Positions 53,822-62,638 of a stretch of DNA of 64,000 nt are shown here, piece after piece. Each line of letters begins with the position of its first letter. The first letter of the stretch is position 1. The notes beneath the pieces are model-generated. The model was not told the origin of the DNA, ran no database searches, and worked only from the letters and a program-made list of their open reading frames with translations. The stretch is from Glacieibacterium arshaanense (GTDB taxonomy: Bacteria; Pseudomonadota; Alphaproteobacteria; Sphingomonadales; Sphingomonadaceae): positions 1 to 64,000 of the forward strand of contig NZ_SIHO01000001.1 of assembly GCF_004681125.1 (NCBI RefSeq), read 5' to 3'. The position numbers were made by a program, and so were the translations under genes.

Positions 53822-53870
53822 TGCGAAGAATACTCGCATTTTGCACAATATCTATTGAATTTTGCAAAAA
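53822..53870. promoter_or_regulatory. Candidate upstream activator sites for the sigma-54 promoter
   Basis: Two ATTTTGCA copies (53838-53845 and 53859-53866) are 21 bases apart, two helical turns. TGCGA and TCGCA (53822-53826, 53834-53838) form an inverted repeat. The second copy also reads as the palindrome TTTTGCAAAA. This AT-rich patch lies 40-90 bases upstream of the -24 element, a normal place for enhancer binding by the response regulator. Confidence 0.55.
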
Positions 53871-53909
53871 TCGTCGCTCGAAAATGCAACGACAGATTTG
53901 CAAATTGCT

Positions 53910-55598
53910 TCAGCCGGGACTTCGCCTCAGCAGGCTGCGCCCTGTGTCAATGGTGGCGCGCGCCAGAGCGACCAGATTGTCGGCAAGTGCTCTATCCGGC
54001 ATGTCGCGGGAGCGACTTCCATCGAGCATGTGCATCAAGGCGGTGGCGCCAAACGCCGAAGCAATTCCGACAAGGCTATGCCGGGCGCGGCGAACGCCTT
54101 CGGCATCCCGGGCTGTAACCGCGGCCGAAAACTCACCGGACAATTGTTCGATATCGCTCACCATCTGGTCGAACAGCTGGCGGCGGCGGGCAGAAGGCAG
54201 AGTCGCCATAGCGTTTTCGAACACGGACACGTCAAATACATCGGCATCACGCGCTGCAAAAGCTGCGGCCAGCGCCGAGAAAAGCGCCGGTACGCCGATT
54301 GGCTTGGCAAGGCAGGCGGTCATGCCCGCAACGGTCAATGTATCGCGTTCGGCCTGGATTGCCTGCGCGGTGACGCCGATAATTGGCACAGCACCGGCCG
54401 CGCCCGGCAGTTGGCGGATCTGCCGTGTGGCCTCGGCGCCGTCCATTACCGGCATCTGGATGTCCATCAGGATGACATCGATATCACCCTTTCGGGCCTC
54501 GGCGAGCGCCTGTGCCCCGTCGCCGACGACGCGGTAGTCGCAGCCTAGCGTGTCTAGCATGCTGGTCAGCACAATCTGGTTGGTTTCGATGTCATCGGCA
54601 ACCAGGATGCGCGGCCGCCGCCCGGCAACACGCAGCTGCGCGACGCCGGTCGCGGCGGTCGCTGCGGCCGGGGCCGGTAGGACGACGTCGCCGGGCATGG
54701 CCACATCGTCGGCTACATCGATGATATTGTCGATGAGCACCCGCAACGCGTCACCAGCGTCCTGTGCACGGTCGAGTTGCGCATGCTGTTCGGGGTTGAG
54801 CGGCGTATTGCGCAGTGCCGTCATCATCCCGAGCACGCCGTTCACCGGGGTGCGGATCTGGTGACTCATCGCGGCAAGAAACTGCGATTTGGCCCGGCTG
54901 GCCGCGGCGACGGCATCGTTGCTGGCGCGCAACTCGGCCGACAGGCGTTCGAGTTCGGCAACGCGCTCGGCAAGACGGATCTCGGTGCGCAGTAGCCTTT
55001 GCAGGTTGCGCTCGCCGGTCATTTGCAGCGCCTTGACGCGGCGCTCGGCGGCGCGCTGTTCGGTCACATCTTGTACCGTGCCCGACACGACATCGCCGCC
55101 ATTTTCAGGATCTCGCCGCAGGATCCACCGGAACCAGCGCACCGCGCCGTCGATACGGACGATCCGGCATTCGTATCGATGGTCACAATTAGCGGCGACC
55201 TGCCCCGCGAAGAACGCAGCGGCCGCGGCCTCGATTCGCCTGCGGTCGAGGGGGTGCAGCGCGCGCAAAACATCATCACCGTCGGCACGCTGGCCAGGTG
55301 GCAGACCAAGCATTTCCGTCAGCTGCGGCGACAGCAGGAAATCCGCGCCCGGCTCGCGGTAGATCGTCGCCAGCTGTGCCGTACGCTGGGCGCGGATCAG
55401 GTTGCGGTTGCCAATGTCGAGCTTGGAAACCAGGTCGGATTCGCGCTGCCGGAGTTCGCGGTTGCTGCGGTCGAGGTCACGCGAAATGCGCTCGAGCAGC
55501 ATCTCGGCCTCGGCCTGCGCAGCTTCGGCGCGCCGCAACCGCCGCTCGGCAAGCGCCAGCCGTTCGGTGATTTCCGGATCAGGCGTCGCAGCGCTCAT
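53910..55598 (-). CDS. PAS-HisKA-REC-Hpt sensor protein lacking the ATPase domain
   Basis: 562 residues from ATG 55598, overlapping the upstream gene by ATGA. Order: coiled coil (10-75), PAS (about 78-185, ending GTVQDVTEQR), coiled coil, HisKA with H246 in AAMSHQIRTPVNGVLGM, then after only about 30 residues a receiver domain with D379 in ILMDIQMPVMDG, then an Hpt domain with H507 in RRARHSLVG. No N-box, DxGxG or G2 box exists between HisKA and REC, so there is no HATPase domain. It cannot phosphorylate itself and would take phosphate from another kinase, act as a phosphatase or dimerise with one. Soluble. Confidence 0.9.
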   Translation of the reverse strand: MSAATPDPEITERLALAERRLRRAEAAQAEAEMLLERISRDLDRSNRELRQRESDLVSKLDIGNRNLIRAQRTAQLATIYREPGADFLLSPQLTEMLGLPPGQRADGDDVLRALHPLDRRRIEAAAAAFFAGQVAANCDHRYECRIVRIDGAVRWFRWILRRDPENGGDVVSGTVQDVTEQRAAERRVKALQMTGERNLQRLLRTEIRLAERVAELERLSAELRASNDAVAAASRAKSQFLAAMSHQIRTPVNGVLGMMTALRNTPLNPEQHAQLDRAQDAGDALRVLIDNIIDVADDVAMPGDVVLPAPAAATAATGVAQLRVAGRRPRILVADDIETNQIVLTSMLDTLGCDYRVVGDGAQALAEARKGDIDVILMDIQMPVMDGAEATRQIRQLPGAAGAVPIIGVTAQAIQAERDTLTVAGMTACLAKPIGVPALFSALAAAFAARDADVFDVSVFENAMATLPSARRRQLFDQMVSDIEQLSGEFSAAVTARDAEGVRRARHSLVGIASAFGATALMHMLDGSRSRDMPDRALADNLVALARATIDTGRSLLRRSPG

Positions 55599-58500
55599 GA
55601 TGTGACCCCCGCCGCCCTGTCGACATCCACCAGCACGGCAGCGCCGGCATCGGCGACTACCTCGCCGAACCAGACGCAATGCGCCGGTGCGACCTGCGCG
55701 AGCAGTTTTTCACCGAAGGCGCACCAGATCGCCAGCGTGGTTTCGCCGATCGAACCGGCAAGCCCCTTTGCGGCATGCAGCGCGCGTGTCGCTGCTTCCG
55801 CGTCGCCGGCTGCCAGTGCGGCGGACAGTTCGCTGGTCAATCGCGGCAAATCGCGGTGCACGCTCGCCGCTAGTCGCTGGCGGATGTCGGCCGGTAGTCC
55901 GTCGAAAACTTGCGGCGCCTCCGGCACCGGCGCCTCCGCCAGCGGGTGCAGCAGCAACGGCCCGAGTGCGGCGAGCATGGAGTGCCGACTGAACGGCTTG
56001 GCTAGCGAGGCGTCGATGCCGGCACGCACCAGCTTGTCGCTCGTCGGCTCGTCGGGGCTGGCAGTAAACCCGACGACACGGCGCGCCGCGACGCCGGCGG
56101 GCAGCAGACGCATCAACTCGATGGTGGCGGCACCGTCTAGCACCGGCATGCTGCTGTCCATCAGCACCGCATCGAAGCGGCGATGCGCCATTGCGGCAAG
56201 CCCTGCGACGCCGTCGGGCGCGGATGCGGTATCGCAACCAACCGCCGCCAGATGCGCCTCGGCCACGGTGCGCGTGGCCTCGATGTCGTCGACAACCAAT
56301 ATGCACGGGCGCGTGCCGTCAGGCAGCGCCAGCATGACTGGGACGGGCTCGGGCGCCGGCGCTAGCGCCTCGACGGTGGTGCGGGCCAACGGCAGTTCAA
56401 CCCAGAAGCAGCTGCCGCCGTCGATATTGCTTTCGGCGCCGACCTGACCGCCCATAGCTTCGGCGAGATGGCGACAGATGGCGAGCCCCAGCCCGGTGCC
56501 GCCAAAGCGCCGCGCCGTCGAAGATTCCGCCTGCCGGAACGGCGTGAACAGATGCGGCAAGACTTCGGGATCGATTCCGATACCCGTGTCATGGACCTCA
56601 ATTCGGATTGGTATGTCGGGTTTGACATCGGCATAGATGTCGATGCGGCCCTGACCGGTGAACTTGACGGCATTGCTGACAAAGTTCGCCAGAACCTGTT
56701 GGATCCGGGTCGCATCGCCGATGACTGGCACCGGGCCGACCAGATGGTTGGTGATGGTGACATTCTTGGCGTTCGCCGCCGGGCGGAACAGATTGGCGCT
56801 TTCTTCGATGACTTCGGCCAAATCGAAGGCGGCCGCCTCGAGCTCGAACTGGCCGCTGTCGACCTTGGCATGCATCAGAACATCGTCAAGCACCGTCATC
56901 AGTGTTCGTGCCGACTGTGCAATTGTGGTCATCGCGCGCACCTGATCGACCTCGTTGGCACCGCGCATCAGCTCGATCATGCCAATGATCCCGGTCATTG
57001 GCGTGCGGATTTCATGGCTCATCATAGCCAGCAACTCGGCGCGCTGTTCGGCTGCAAGATCGGCAGCGTCGCGTGCTTCGGTCAACCGCTGTGCCGCTTC
57101 GACTTCGTCCGAAACATCGCGGGCGATACCGAACAGCGCAACGGGCACATCTCCGGGCGCGATTTCCACCTGTGCCTTGAGGTCGATCTGGCGCAGCACG
57201 CCGTCACCGCGCACGATTGTCGTGCGCAGCGCAAACGGTTGTTTGTCCGCATTGGCGGCATGCACGGCGTCGAGAAGAGTCGCCGCCGATTCGGGCGTGT
57301 ACATCGCCATGGCATTGTCGAAGCTGATTGGCGCGTCGCGGTCGAGCCCATAGATGCGGTGCATGCCGTCAGACCAGGTCAGGTCGTTGCTACCGTATTC
57401 TAGTCGCCAATGGCCGATCTGTGCGGTGTCCTCGGCGAGCATCAGCAGCCGCAGGCTTTCCTGCAGGCGTAACCCGTTCTGCCGCTCTTCGGTTGCGTCA
57501 TGCATGACTGCTGCAAAGCCGGCGATCTCGCCTGCAGCGTCGCGGATCGGTTCTACCACCAGTGAAGCCCAGAAACTGCTGCCATCGCGCTTGAGCGCCG
57601 ACCCCTCGCCGAAATAGCGGCCGCTGCTGGCAGCACGCGACAGGATGCGCTGCGACAGGCGTTCGGCCTGACCGTCCTGGCGCAGGAATATGGTGACATT
57701 TCGGCCGATGATATCAGCGCTGGAATATTGCGTGATCTGCTCGGCGCCGCGGTTCCAGTTAGTGATATTACCTTCGGCATCGACCATGAAAATCGCGTAT
57801 TTTCCGACATTCTGTGCGAGCAGTTCGAACGACCGGCTGAGCCGTTGGCGTTCGGCGTCGATGGTCGCTTCCATGACGTCGAAGCTCGCGTGCAGCCGGT
57901 CGATTTCGCCCAGCGTCGAGTCGATCGGCTTCAAGGGCGCGTCGCCTGGCATCATTTGCGATGAAAGTTCGGTAATATGCGCGGCGCGGCGCGTCAGTGC
58001 CGCAACCGGTACGCCGAGCTGGCGCCGCAGGAACAGGAACACCAGAAGACCCTGTATAAGAGTGCACAGCAACCCGACGAGCAGGACCGATTGCGCCGTC
58101 CGCATCGACAGGTCGGCAACCACCGCCTGCGGGTAGAATGTCACGACATACCAGCCCGGCGTCGGGATGCGCTTGAGCGCGGCATAGCCCTGCATCGGCG
58201 CGACGAAGCCGGCAAACTGCGGCTCGGCGCGATGTGCGCTGACAAATGCCCAAAGCGCCTTCAGCGATGGATCGTTGGTCTTGGTCAGATCGAGATAGTT
58301 GCCGGTGTTGAGATCGGACTGGTGGGTGAAATCGGGGTGGTATATCAACCGTCCCTCGTTCGACATGATGATGACCTTGGCACCGGGCATCTCAGCAAAC
58401 GAAGTCGAGGCAATCAGGTCATCGAGCAAAAGGCTGACGCCCCAGCTACCGATGTGCTGACCGCGGTAGTCGACCGGGGTCATGCATCCCGTCGTCCAGG

Positions 58501-59185
58501 TCTTGTGGAACGGATCATACAGGATGCGCTGCAGACTGGTGCAGCGCATGATCCGGCCCTTGTTGTTGGAGGGCAGCATGTTGCGCTCGAATTCCTCGGC
58601 CTGAAAATCAAAGGTTGCAGGCGCATCGTGGCGGTAGAACTTCAGCCGGTCGGGGCGTCCGGGCGCAAACATGATCAGGTTGTTCTGTGGTGTGTAGAAA
58701 TAGAGGCTCTTGATCTCGGGCAATGCGCCTTCGCCAAGCAGCCGGATGACGCCATAGGCCGCCATCAGTGCGCGTTTCTGCTCGGGCGTGACGGCATCCG
58801 CCTCGGTGACGATCGCGCCGATACCGCGCACCGTCATACCGTCGGCCAGTGTTTCGCCGTCGAACAGCCCGGGTCGGCTTCGCCTTGTGCCGTCGCCGAA
58901 CAGCGGGAAGGCAGCATCAAACGCCGCAAAATCGGTCGGATAGGGGCTATCCAGACTCTTTATCATCAACTGGCGCGCGCGCTTTTCGACAAAGGCAATG
59001 CGTGCGAAACGCGATTCGAGATCGTTGACCACGTTGGTCGCATGCGCCGACAGATCGGTCAGCGAGTTGGCGACCGAATAGGCGCGGACCTGCAGAAAGA
59101 TCACCACGGTCGCAATCAAGAACAGCAGACCGATGACCAGCGACAGTCCAAGTGCCGCCCGGCTGGCCAGAGAACGCATTCGCAT
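55595..59185 (-). CDS. Membrane hybrid histidine kinase: Cache-PAS-PAS-HisKA-HATPase-REC-Hpt
   Basis: 1196 residues. A transmembrane helix (about 12-33), a large periplasmic dCache-like sensor region (34-360), a second helix (364-387), a linker, two PAS domains (about 455-570 and 580-695), HisKA with H724 in MMSHEIRTPM, HATPase with N838 and boxes DTGIG (867-871) and GGTGLGL, a receiver with D1010 in VLMDSSMP, and an Hpt domain with H1137. The periplasmic part would sense a small ligand. It is the only catalytically complete kinase in the cluster and could supply phosphate to its neighbour and to the response regulator at 51755. Confidence 0.94.
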   Translation of the reverse strand: MRMRSLASRAALGLSLVIGLLFLIATVVIFLQVRAYSVANSLTDLSAHATNVVNDLESRFARIAFVEKRARQLMIKSLDSPYPTDFAAFDAAFPLFGDGTRRSRPGLFDGETLADGMTVRGIGAIVTEADAVTPEQKRALMAAYGVIRLLGEGALPEIKSLYFYTPQNNLIMFAPGRPDRLKFYRHDAPATFDFQAEEFERNMLPSNNKGRIMRCTSLQRILYDPFHKTWTTGCMTPVDYRGQHIGSWGVSLLLDDLIASTSFAEMPGAKVIIMSNEGRLIYHPDFTHQSDLNTGNYLDLTKTNDPSLKALWAFVSAHRAEPQFAGFVAPMQGYAALKRIPTPGWYVVTFYPQAVVADLSMRTAQSVLLVGLLCTLIQGLLVFLFLRRQLGVPVAALTRRAAHITELSSQMMPGDAPLKPIDSTLGEIDRLHASFDVMEATIDAERQRLSRSFELLAQNVGKYAIFMVDAEGNITNWNRGAEQITQYSSADIIGRNVTIFLRQDGQAERLSQRILSRAASSGRYFGEGSALKRDGSSFWASLVVEPIRDAAGEIAGFAAVMHDATEERQNGLRLQESLRLLMLAEDTAQIGHWRLEYGSNDLTWSDGMHRIYGLDRDAPISFDNAMAMYTPESAATLLDAVHAANADKQPFALRTTIVRGDGVLRQIDLKAQVEIAPGDVPVALFGIARDVSDEVEAAQRLTEARDAADLAAEQRAELLAMMSHEIRTPMTGIIGMIELMRGANEVDQVRAMTTIAQSARTLMTVLDDVLMHAKVDSGQFELEAAAFDLAEVIEESANLFRPAANAKNVTITNHLVGPVPVIGDATRIQQVLANFVSNAVKFTGQGRIDIYADVKPDIPIRIEVHDTGIGIDPEVLPHLFTPFRQAESSTARRFGGTGLGLAICRHLAEAMGGQVGAESNIDGGSCFWVELPLARTTVEALAPAPEPVPVMLALPDGTRPCILVVDDIEATRTVAEAHLAAVGCDTASAPDGVAGLAAMAHRRFDAVLMDSSMPVLDGAATIELMRLLPAGVAARRVVGFTASPDEPTSDKLVRAGIDASLAKPFSRHSMLAALGPLLLHPLAEAPVPEAPQVFDGLPADIRQRLAASVHRDLPRLTSELSAALAAGDAEAATRALHAAKGLAGSIGETTLAIWCAFGEKLLAQVAPAHCVWFGEVVADAGAAVLVDVDRAAGVTS

Positions 59186-59301
59186 TCCTCAAGTTTAGCG
59201 CCGGCGTCGCCAATAGGACATAAGATTCGCCGGCAAGCCTAGCGACCCCGTAGAAATCCGGTGTTTGCCGCCGTCTGTACGCCAGCGCGAGGGAAATGCG
59301 C

Positions 59302-59375
59302 TGGAGCGGGTGAAGGGAATCGAACCCTCGTCGTAAGCTTGGGAAGCTTCTGCTCTGCCATTGAGCTACACCCGC
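59302..59375 (-). tRNA. tRNA-Gly (CCC)
   Basis: 74 bases with an encoded CCA. Acceptor GCGGGTG (59375-59369) pairs with CACCCGC. The anticodon loop TTCCCAA gives anticodon CCC. The T-arm GAGGG-TTCGATT-CCCTT is complete. The lowest anticodon-stem pair is G-A, as in some other alphaproteobacterial tRNA-Gly(CCC). Confidence 0.95.
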
Positions 59376-59714
59376 ATTCCGATGGCTTGGGAAAGTCGGC
59401 GCTTGGATGACGCTGCGTTTGCCGGTTTGCCGTTAATGCGCGAGTTCGATTGCCATGATGTTGCGCGCCCGGTCAATGCAAATACGTTGAAATGCTGCCG
59501 GCCCGATTGTCGGGAGCAGCACGACCGGTCTGCCGAGCCTTGGGCGGGGCGATTTTCAAGCGTCCGGCATCCCGTAAGCATAGCCAAAAAGGTTTACGGA
59601 CATTTACGTATTTCCCAACCACTTTCGACTGATATACCGTTTTGGTTAATGTTTCAGTTATTTGTTTCGATATCGAAGCAAAGGCGGAAGCGGGAAGCGC
59701 AGAGGGGAGAAACC
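59376..59714. other. Intergenic region with promoter-like AT-rich segment
   Basis: No gene is visible here. The last 130 bases before 59715 are AT-rich and contain the perfect palindrome TTCGATATCGAA (59666-59677), a possible operator for the autotransporter gene. Confidence 0.4.
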
Positions 59715-62531
59715 ATGAATTTCCGTACCAGAATTCTACTTGCGTCGGTTTGTGCGGCAACGCTGATCGGGCCGGCGCACGCCGATACGTTCATCAACGG
59801 CAGCTTTGAAACAGGCACACTCAACGGTTGGACGATTGGCGGCGGCGACTGGTCCGGCGGGCCGTATCCGGTTGCGCAGGACTATCTGCCCGCTGGCAGC
59901 GCCTATAATCTTTCGAGCAGCGCGGTGACCATCACCAACGCCGGGTTCGATTCGCGTACCGACAACGTGCTGTCGCAAGTTTACGCGGGCAGCCACTCGG
60001 CGCAGGTCAACGACCCGATCAATAACTACAGCGTCTCGGTGATTAGCCAGCGTGTCAACAATTACACTGATCCGTTGATCGCCTTTGCCTATGCGGCCGT
60101 GCTTGAGTCTTCGCATGGCGCCACCGATTCCGATGCCTTCATCGTAACGCTCGACGATGCCACCACCCACGAAACGCTGTATTCGTTCAACCTCAATTCG
60201 GCGACGGCGCCGGGGGTGTTCACCCAATCGTCGCTGGGCTGGTATTATACCAACTGGCAGACCGTCAGTGTCGATGTGTCGCTGCGTTCGGGGCATGATT
60301 TCGTGCTGTCGCTACTCGCCAATGACTGCCCTTACGGTGGCCATGCCGGCTATGCCTATCTCGACGGTTTCGGCGCCACCGAAGGCGGCGGCGGTACCGG
60401 TGGCGGCGGCAGCGGCAGCTTCCAATACTGGGACGGCGACGCCGCCGGCAACGCCAACAACGGCCTCGTCGATGGTGGCGACGGCATCTGGAGCGTGACC
60501 GCCACCAACTGGACCGACTCGGCGGGCGCCACCAATGGCACGCAGCAGCCTTCGGTGATTTTCTCCAGCGCACCCGGCACCGTCACCATCGACAATAGCG
60601 CTGGCGCCGTCAGCGTTACCGGCATGCAATTCGCTGTCGGCGGCTATGTCATCAACGGTGACGCGCTGACGCTCACCGGCCCCGAAGTCGTCATCCAGGT
60701 CGGTGACGGCACGGCCGCCGGCGTCGACTATGCTGCCGTGATCGACGCCGAGCTGACCGGTGCATCGGCGCTAACTAAGACCGATCTCGGCACCTTGGTG
60801 CTCTGGGGCGTCAACACTTATACCGGTCCGACAAACGTCATGGCGGGCACGCTGGTCGGCAACGCCACCAGCTTCGGCACCGGCGACATGATCAACGACG
60901 CGACGCTGGTTTTCGACCAGGCGACATCGGCAACCTTCGCCAATGTCATCGATGGTACCGGCAGCATGATCAAGGCCGGTGCCGGGACGTTGCAGCTGAC
61001 CGGCACCAGCCCGTTCATCGGCACGACCGAGGTCGCCGAGGGCAAGTTGCAGGTCGATGGCTGGCTCGCGTCTTCGGACGTGACCATCGACGGCGGCGCG
61101 ACACTCGGCGGCCATGGCATCGTCGGCAACGTACTGGCGCTGGCGGGCTCGACGATTGCGCCGGGCGGGTCGATCGGCACGCTCAGCGTCGCGGGCAACT
61201 ATGTCCAGAACGCAGCCTCGACGCTGCAGATCGAACTGACCTCGACTGGGTCGACCGACCTGGTCGATGCCACCGGCGGCGCGACGCTGGCAAGCGGCGC
61301 TAAGCTCAATGTCACCAAGACCGACGCGCCGCGGTATGTGCTGGGCACGCGCTACACTGTGCTGTCCGCGCCGGGGGGCGTGACCGGCAAGTTCACGCTG
61401 TCGGGCCAGACACAGGTGTCGACGTTCATCAACGTCGTCGACCGCTATGACGCGACGCACGCGTACCTCGATGTCCTGCAGACTCGCAGCTTTGCGTCGG
61501 CGGCGTTTACCCCCAACCAGCGTGCCGCCGGCACCGCTGCCGACACCGGCACGGGCGTCCTGTACAATGCGCTCGTCTACCTGCCGACCGATGCTGCGGC
61601 ACAGGCGGCGTTCGATGCGATCTCGGGCGAAATCTACGCAACCACCACCGCTTGGTCGTATGAAGACAGCCGCTTCATCCGCGAAGCCGTGGTGGGTGAG
61701 CTTAACGCCAAGCCTACCGGCCGGGCACTGTGGGGCCGGGCCTTTGGGTCGTGGGGCCATATGGACAATGACGGCAACGCCAGTTCGTCCAAGCGCGATA
61801 TCGGCGGCTTCTTCATCGGTGCCGACTTGTTAAGGAACGAAAAGTTTCAGGTGGGTATCGCCGGTGGCTATGACTACAGCAAGATGAGGGTGCAGGGCCG
61901 GTCGTCGACTGCCGCGGCGAATGACTATCATGTTGCGCTGTACGGCGGCTATCGTTCAGGCGGCCTCGGCGTCCAGCTCGGCGGCGCGTACATGTGGCGT
62001 AACCTTGGTGTCGATCGCTCGGTGGCGTTTGCCGGCTTCAGCGATACGCTGTCGTCGGACTATAACTCGCACGTCGGACAGATCTTCGGCGATGTCGGCT
62101 ACCAGTTCGACCTCGCGCACATGCAGATCGAGCCGTTCGCAGAACTGGCGTTCATCAGCATCGGCACCGACGACGTGCTCGAATCGGGTGGTGCGGCAGC
62201 ACTGCGCGTCCACCAGCAGAACGCCAACATCACCTCGACTCTGCTCGGCGCGCGCCTGCGCACCGAAACCAGCTTCGGCAGCGTCTTCACCACTGCGGCG
62301 TGGCGCCATGCCGGCGGCGACACCGCCACGCTGGCGACGATGCAGCTCGTCGGCGGTGGTGCGCCGTTCATCATCGGCGGGCTCCCGATTACCGATAACG
62401 CGCTGGCCGTCGACGCCGGGGTGGGCTTCCGCCTCGGTACCAACGGCACGCTCGATATCGCCTACAACGGCCAGATGGGCGGCGGTCTGTCGGATCAGGG
62501 CGTCCGCGCCGTGCTGCGCTACTGGTTCTGA
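59715..62531 (+). CDS. Autotransporter (type V secretion) with beta-barrel domain
   Basis: ATG 59715 (938 residues) follows AGGGGAG and opens a signal peptide (MNFRTRILLASVCAATLIGP, cleavage AHA-D). The N-terminal part (24-225) begins NGSFETGTLNGWTIGGGDW, a domain also found in PEP-CTERM proteins. Glycine-rich GGGGTGGGGSG leads to a parallel beta-helix passenger with autotransporter repeats (LTKTDLGTLVLWGVNTYTGPTNVMAGTL, IAPGGSIGTLSVAGNYVQ). The last about 270 residues are the autotransporter barrel, ending VRAVLRYWF. No proteolytic site was identified. A perfect hairpin follows. Confidence 0.92.
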   Translation: MNFRTRILLASVCAATLIGPAHADTFINGSFETGTLNGWTIGGGDWSGGPYPVAQDYLPAGSAYNLSSSAVTITNAGFDSRTDNVLSQVYAGSHSAQVNDPINNYSVSVISQRVNNYTDPLIAFAYAAVLESSHGATDSDAFIVTLDDATTHETLYSFNLNSATAPGVFTQSSLGWYYTNWQTVSVDVSLRSGHDFVLSLLANDCPYGGHAGYAYLDGFGATEGGGGTGGGGSGSFQYWDGDAAGNANNGLVDGGDGIWSVTATNWTDSAGATNGTQQPSVIFSSAPGTVTIDNSAGAVSVTGMQFAVGGYVINGDALTLTGPEVVIQVGDGTAAGVDYAAVIDAELTGASALTKTDLGTLVLWGVNTYTGPTNVMAGTLVGNATSFGTGDMINDATLVFDQATSATFANVIDGTGSMIKAGAGTLQLTGTSPFIGTTEVAEGKLQVDGWLASSDVTIDGGATLGGHGIVGNVLALAGSTIAPGGSIGTLSVAGNYVQNAASTLQIELTSTGSTDLVDATGGATLASGAKLNVTKTDAPRYVLGTRYTVLSAPGGVTGKFTLSGQTQVSTFINVVDRYDATHAYLDVLQTRSFASAAFTPNQRAAGTAADTGTGVLYNALVYLPTDAAAQAAFDAISGEIYATTTAWSYEDSRFIREAVVGELNAKPTGRALWGRAFGSWGHMDNDGNASSSKRDIGGFFIGADLLRNEKFQVGIAGGYDYSKMRVQGRSSTAAANDYHVALYGGYRSGGLGVQLGGAYMWRNLGVDRSVAFAGFSDTLSSDYNSHVGQIFGDVGYQFDLAHMQIEPFAELAFISIGTDDVLESGGAAALRVHQQNANITSTLLGARLRTETSFGSVFTTAAWRHAGGDTATLATMQLVGGGAPFIIGGLPITDNALAVDAGVGFRLGTNGTLDIAYNGQMGGGLSDQGVRAVLRYWF

Positions 62532-62547
62532 AACCTGCTTAATGGCG

Positions 62548-62579
62548 CGCCGGCGGATGCAACACTGCATCCGCCGGCG
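62548..62579 (+). terminator. Perfect 14-bp hairpin between autotransporter and metZ
   Basis: CGCCGGCGGATGCA pairs fully with its complement around the 4-base loop ACAC. It sits 17 bases after the autotransporter stop and 60 bases before metZ. No T run follows on this strand, so it could also be a Rho-independent-like attenuator or RNA-stability element. Confidence 0.6.
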
Positions 62580-62638
62580 TCGTCGTCTTGGCCATGCCGC
62601 GTTGACGCAAGCAAGCCCGCGCGGCTAAGCCTGCTGCC

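Noticed and set aside
56468-59242. Plus-strand frames of 311 and 421 codons opposite the hybrid kinase
   Set aside because: No domain, ribosome site or sensible composition; the minus-strand kinase has all its catalytic boxes.
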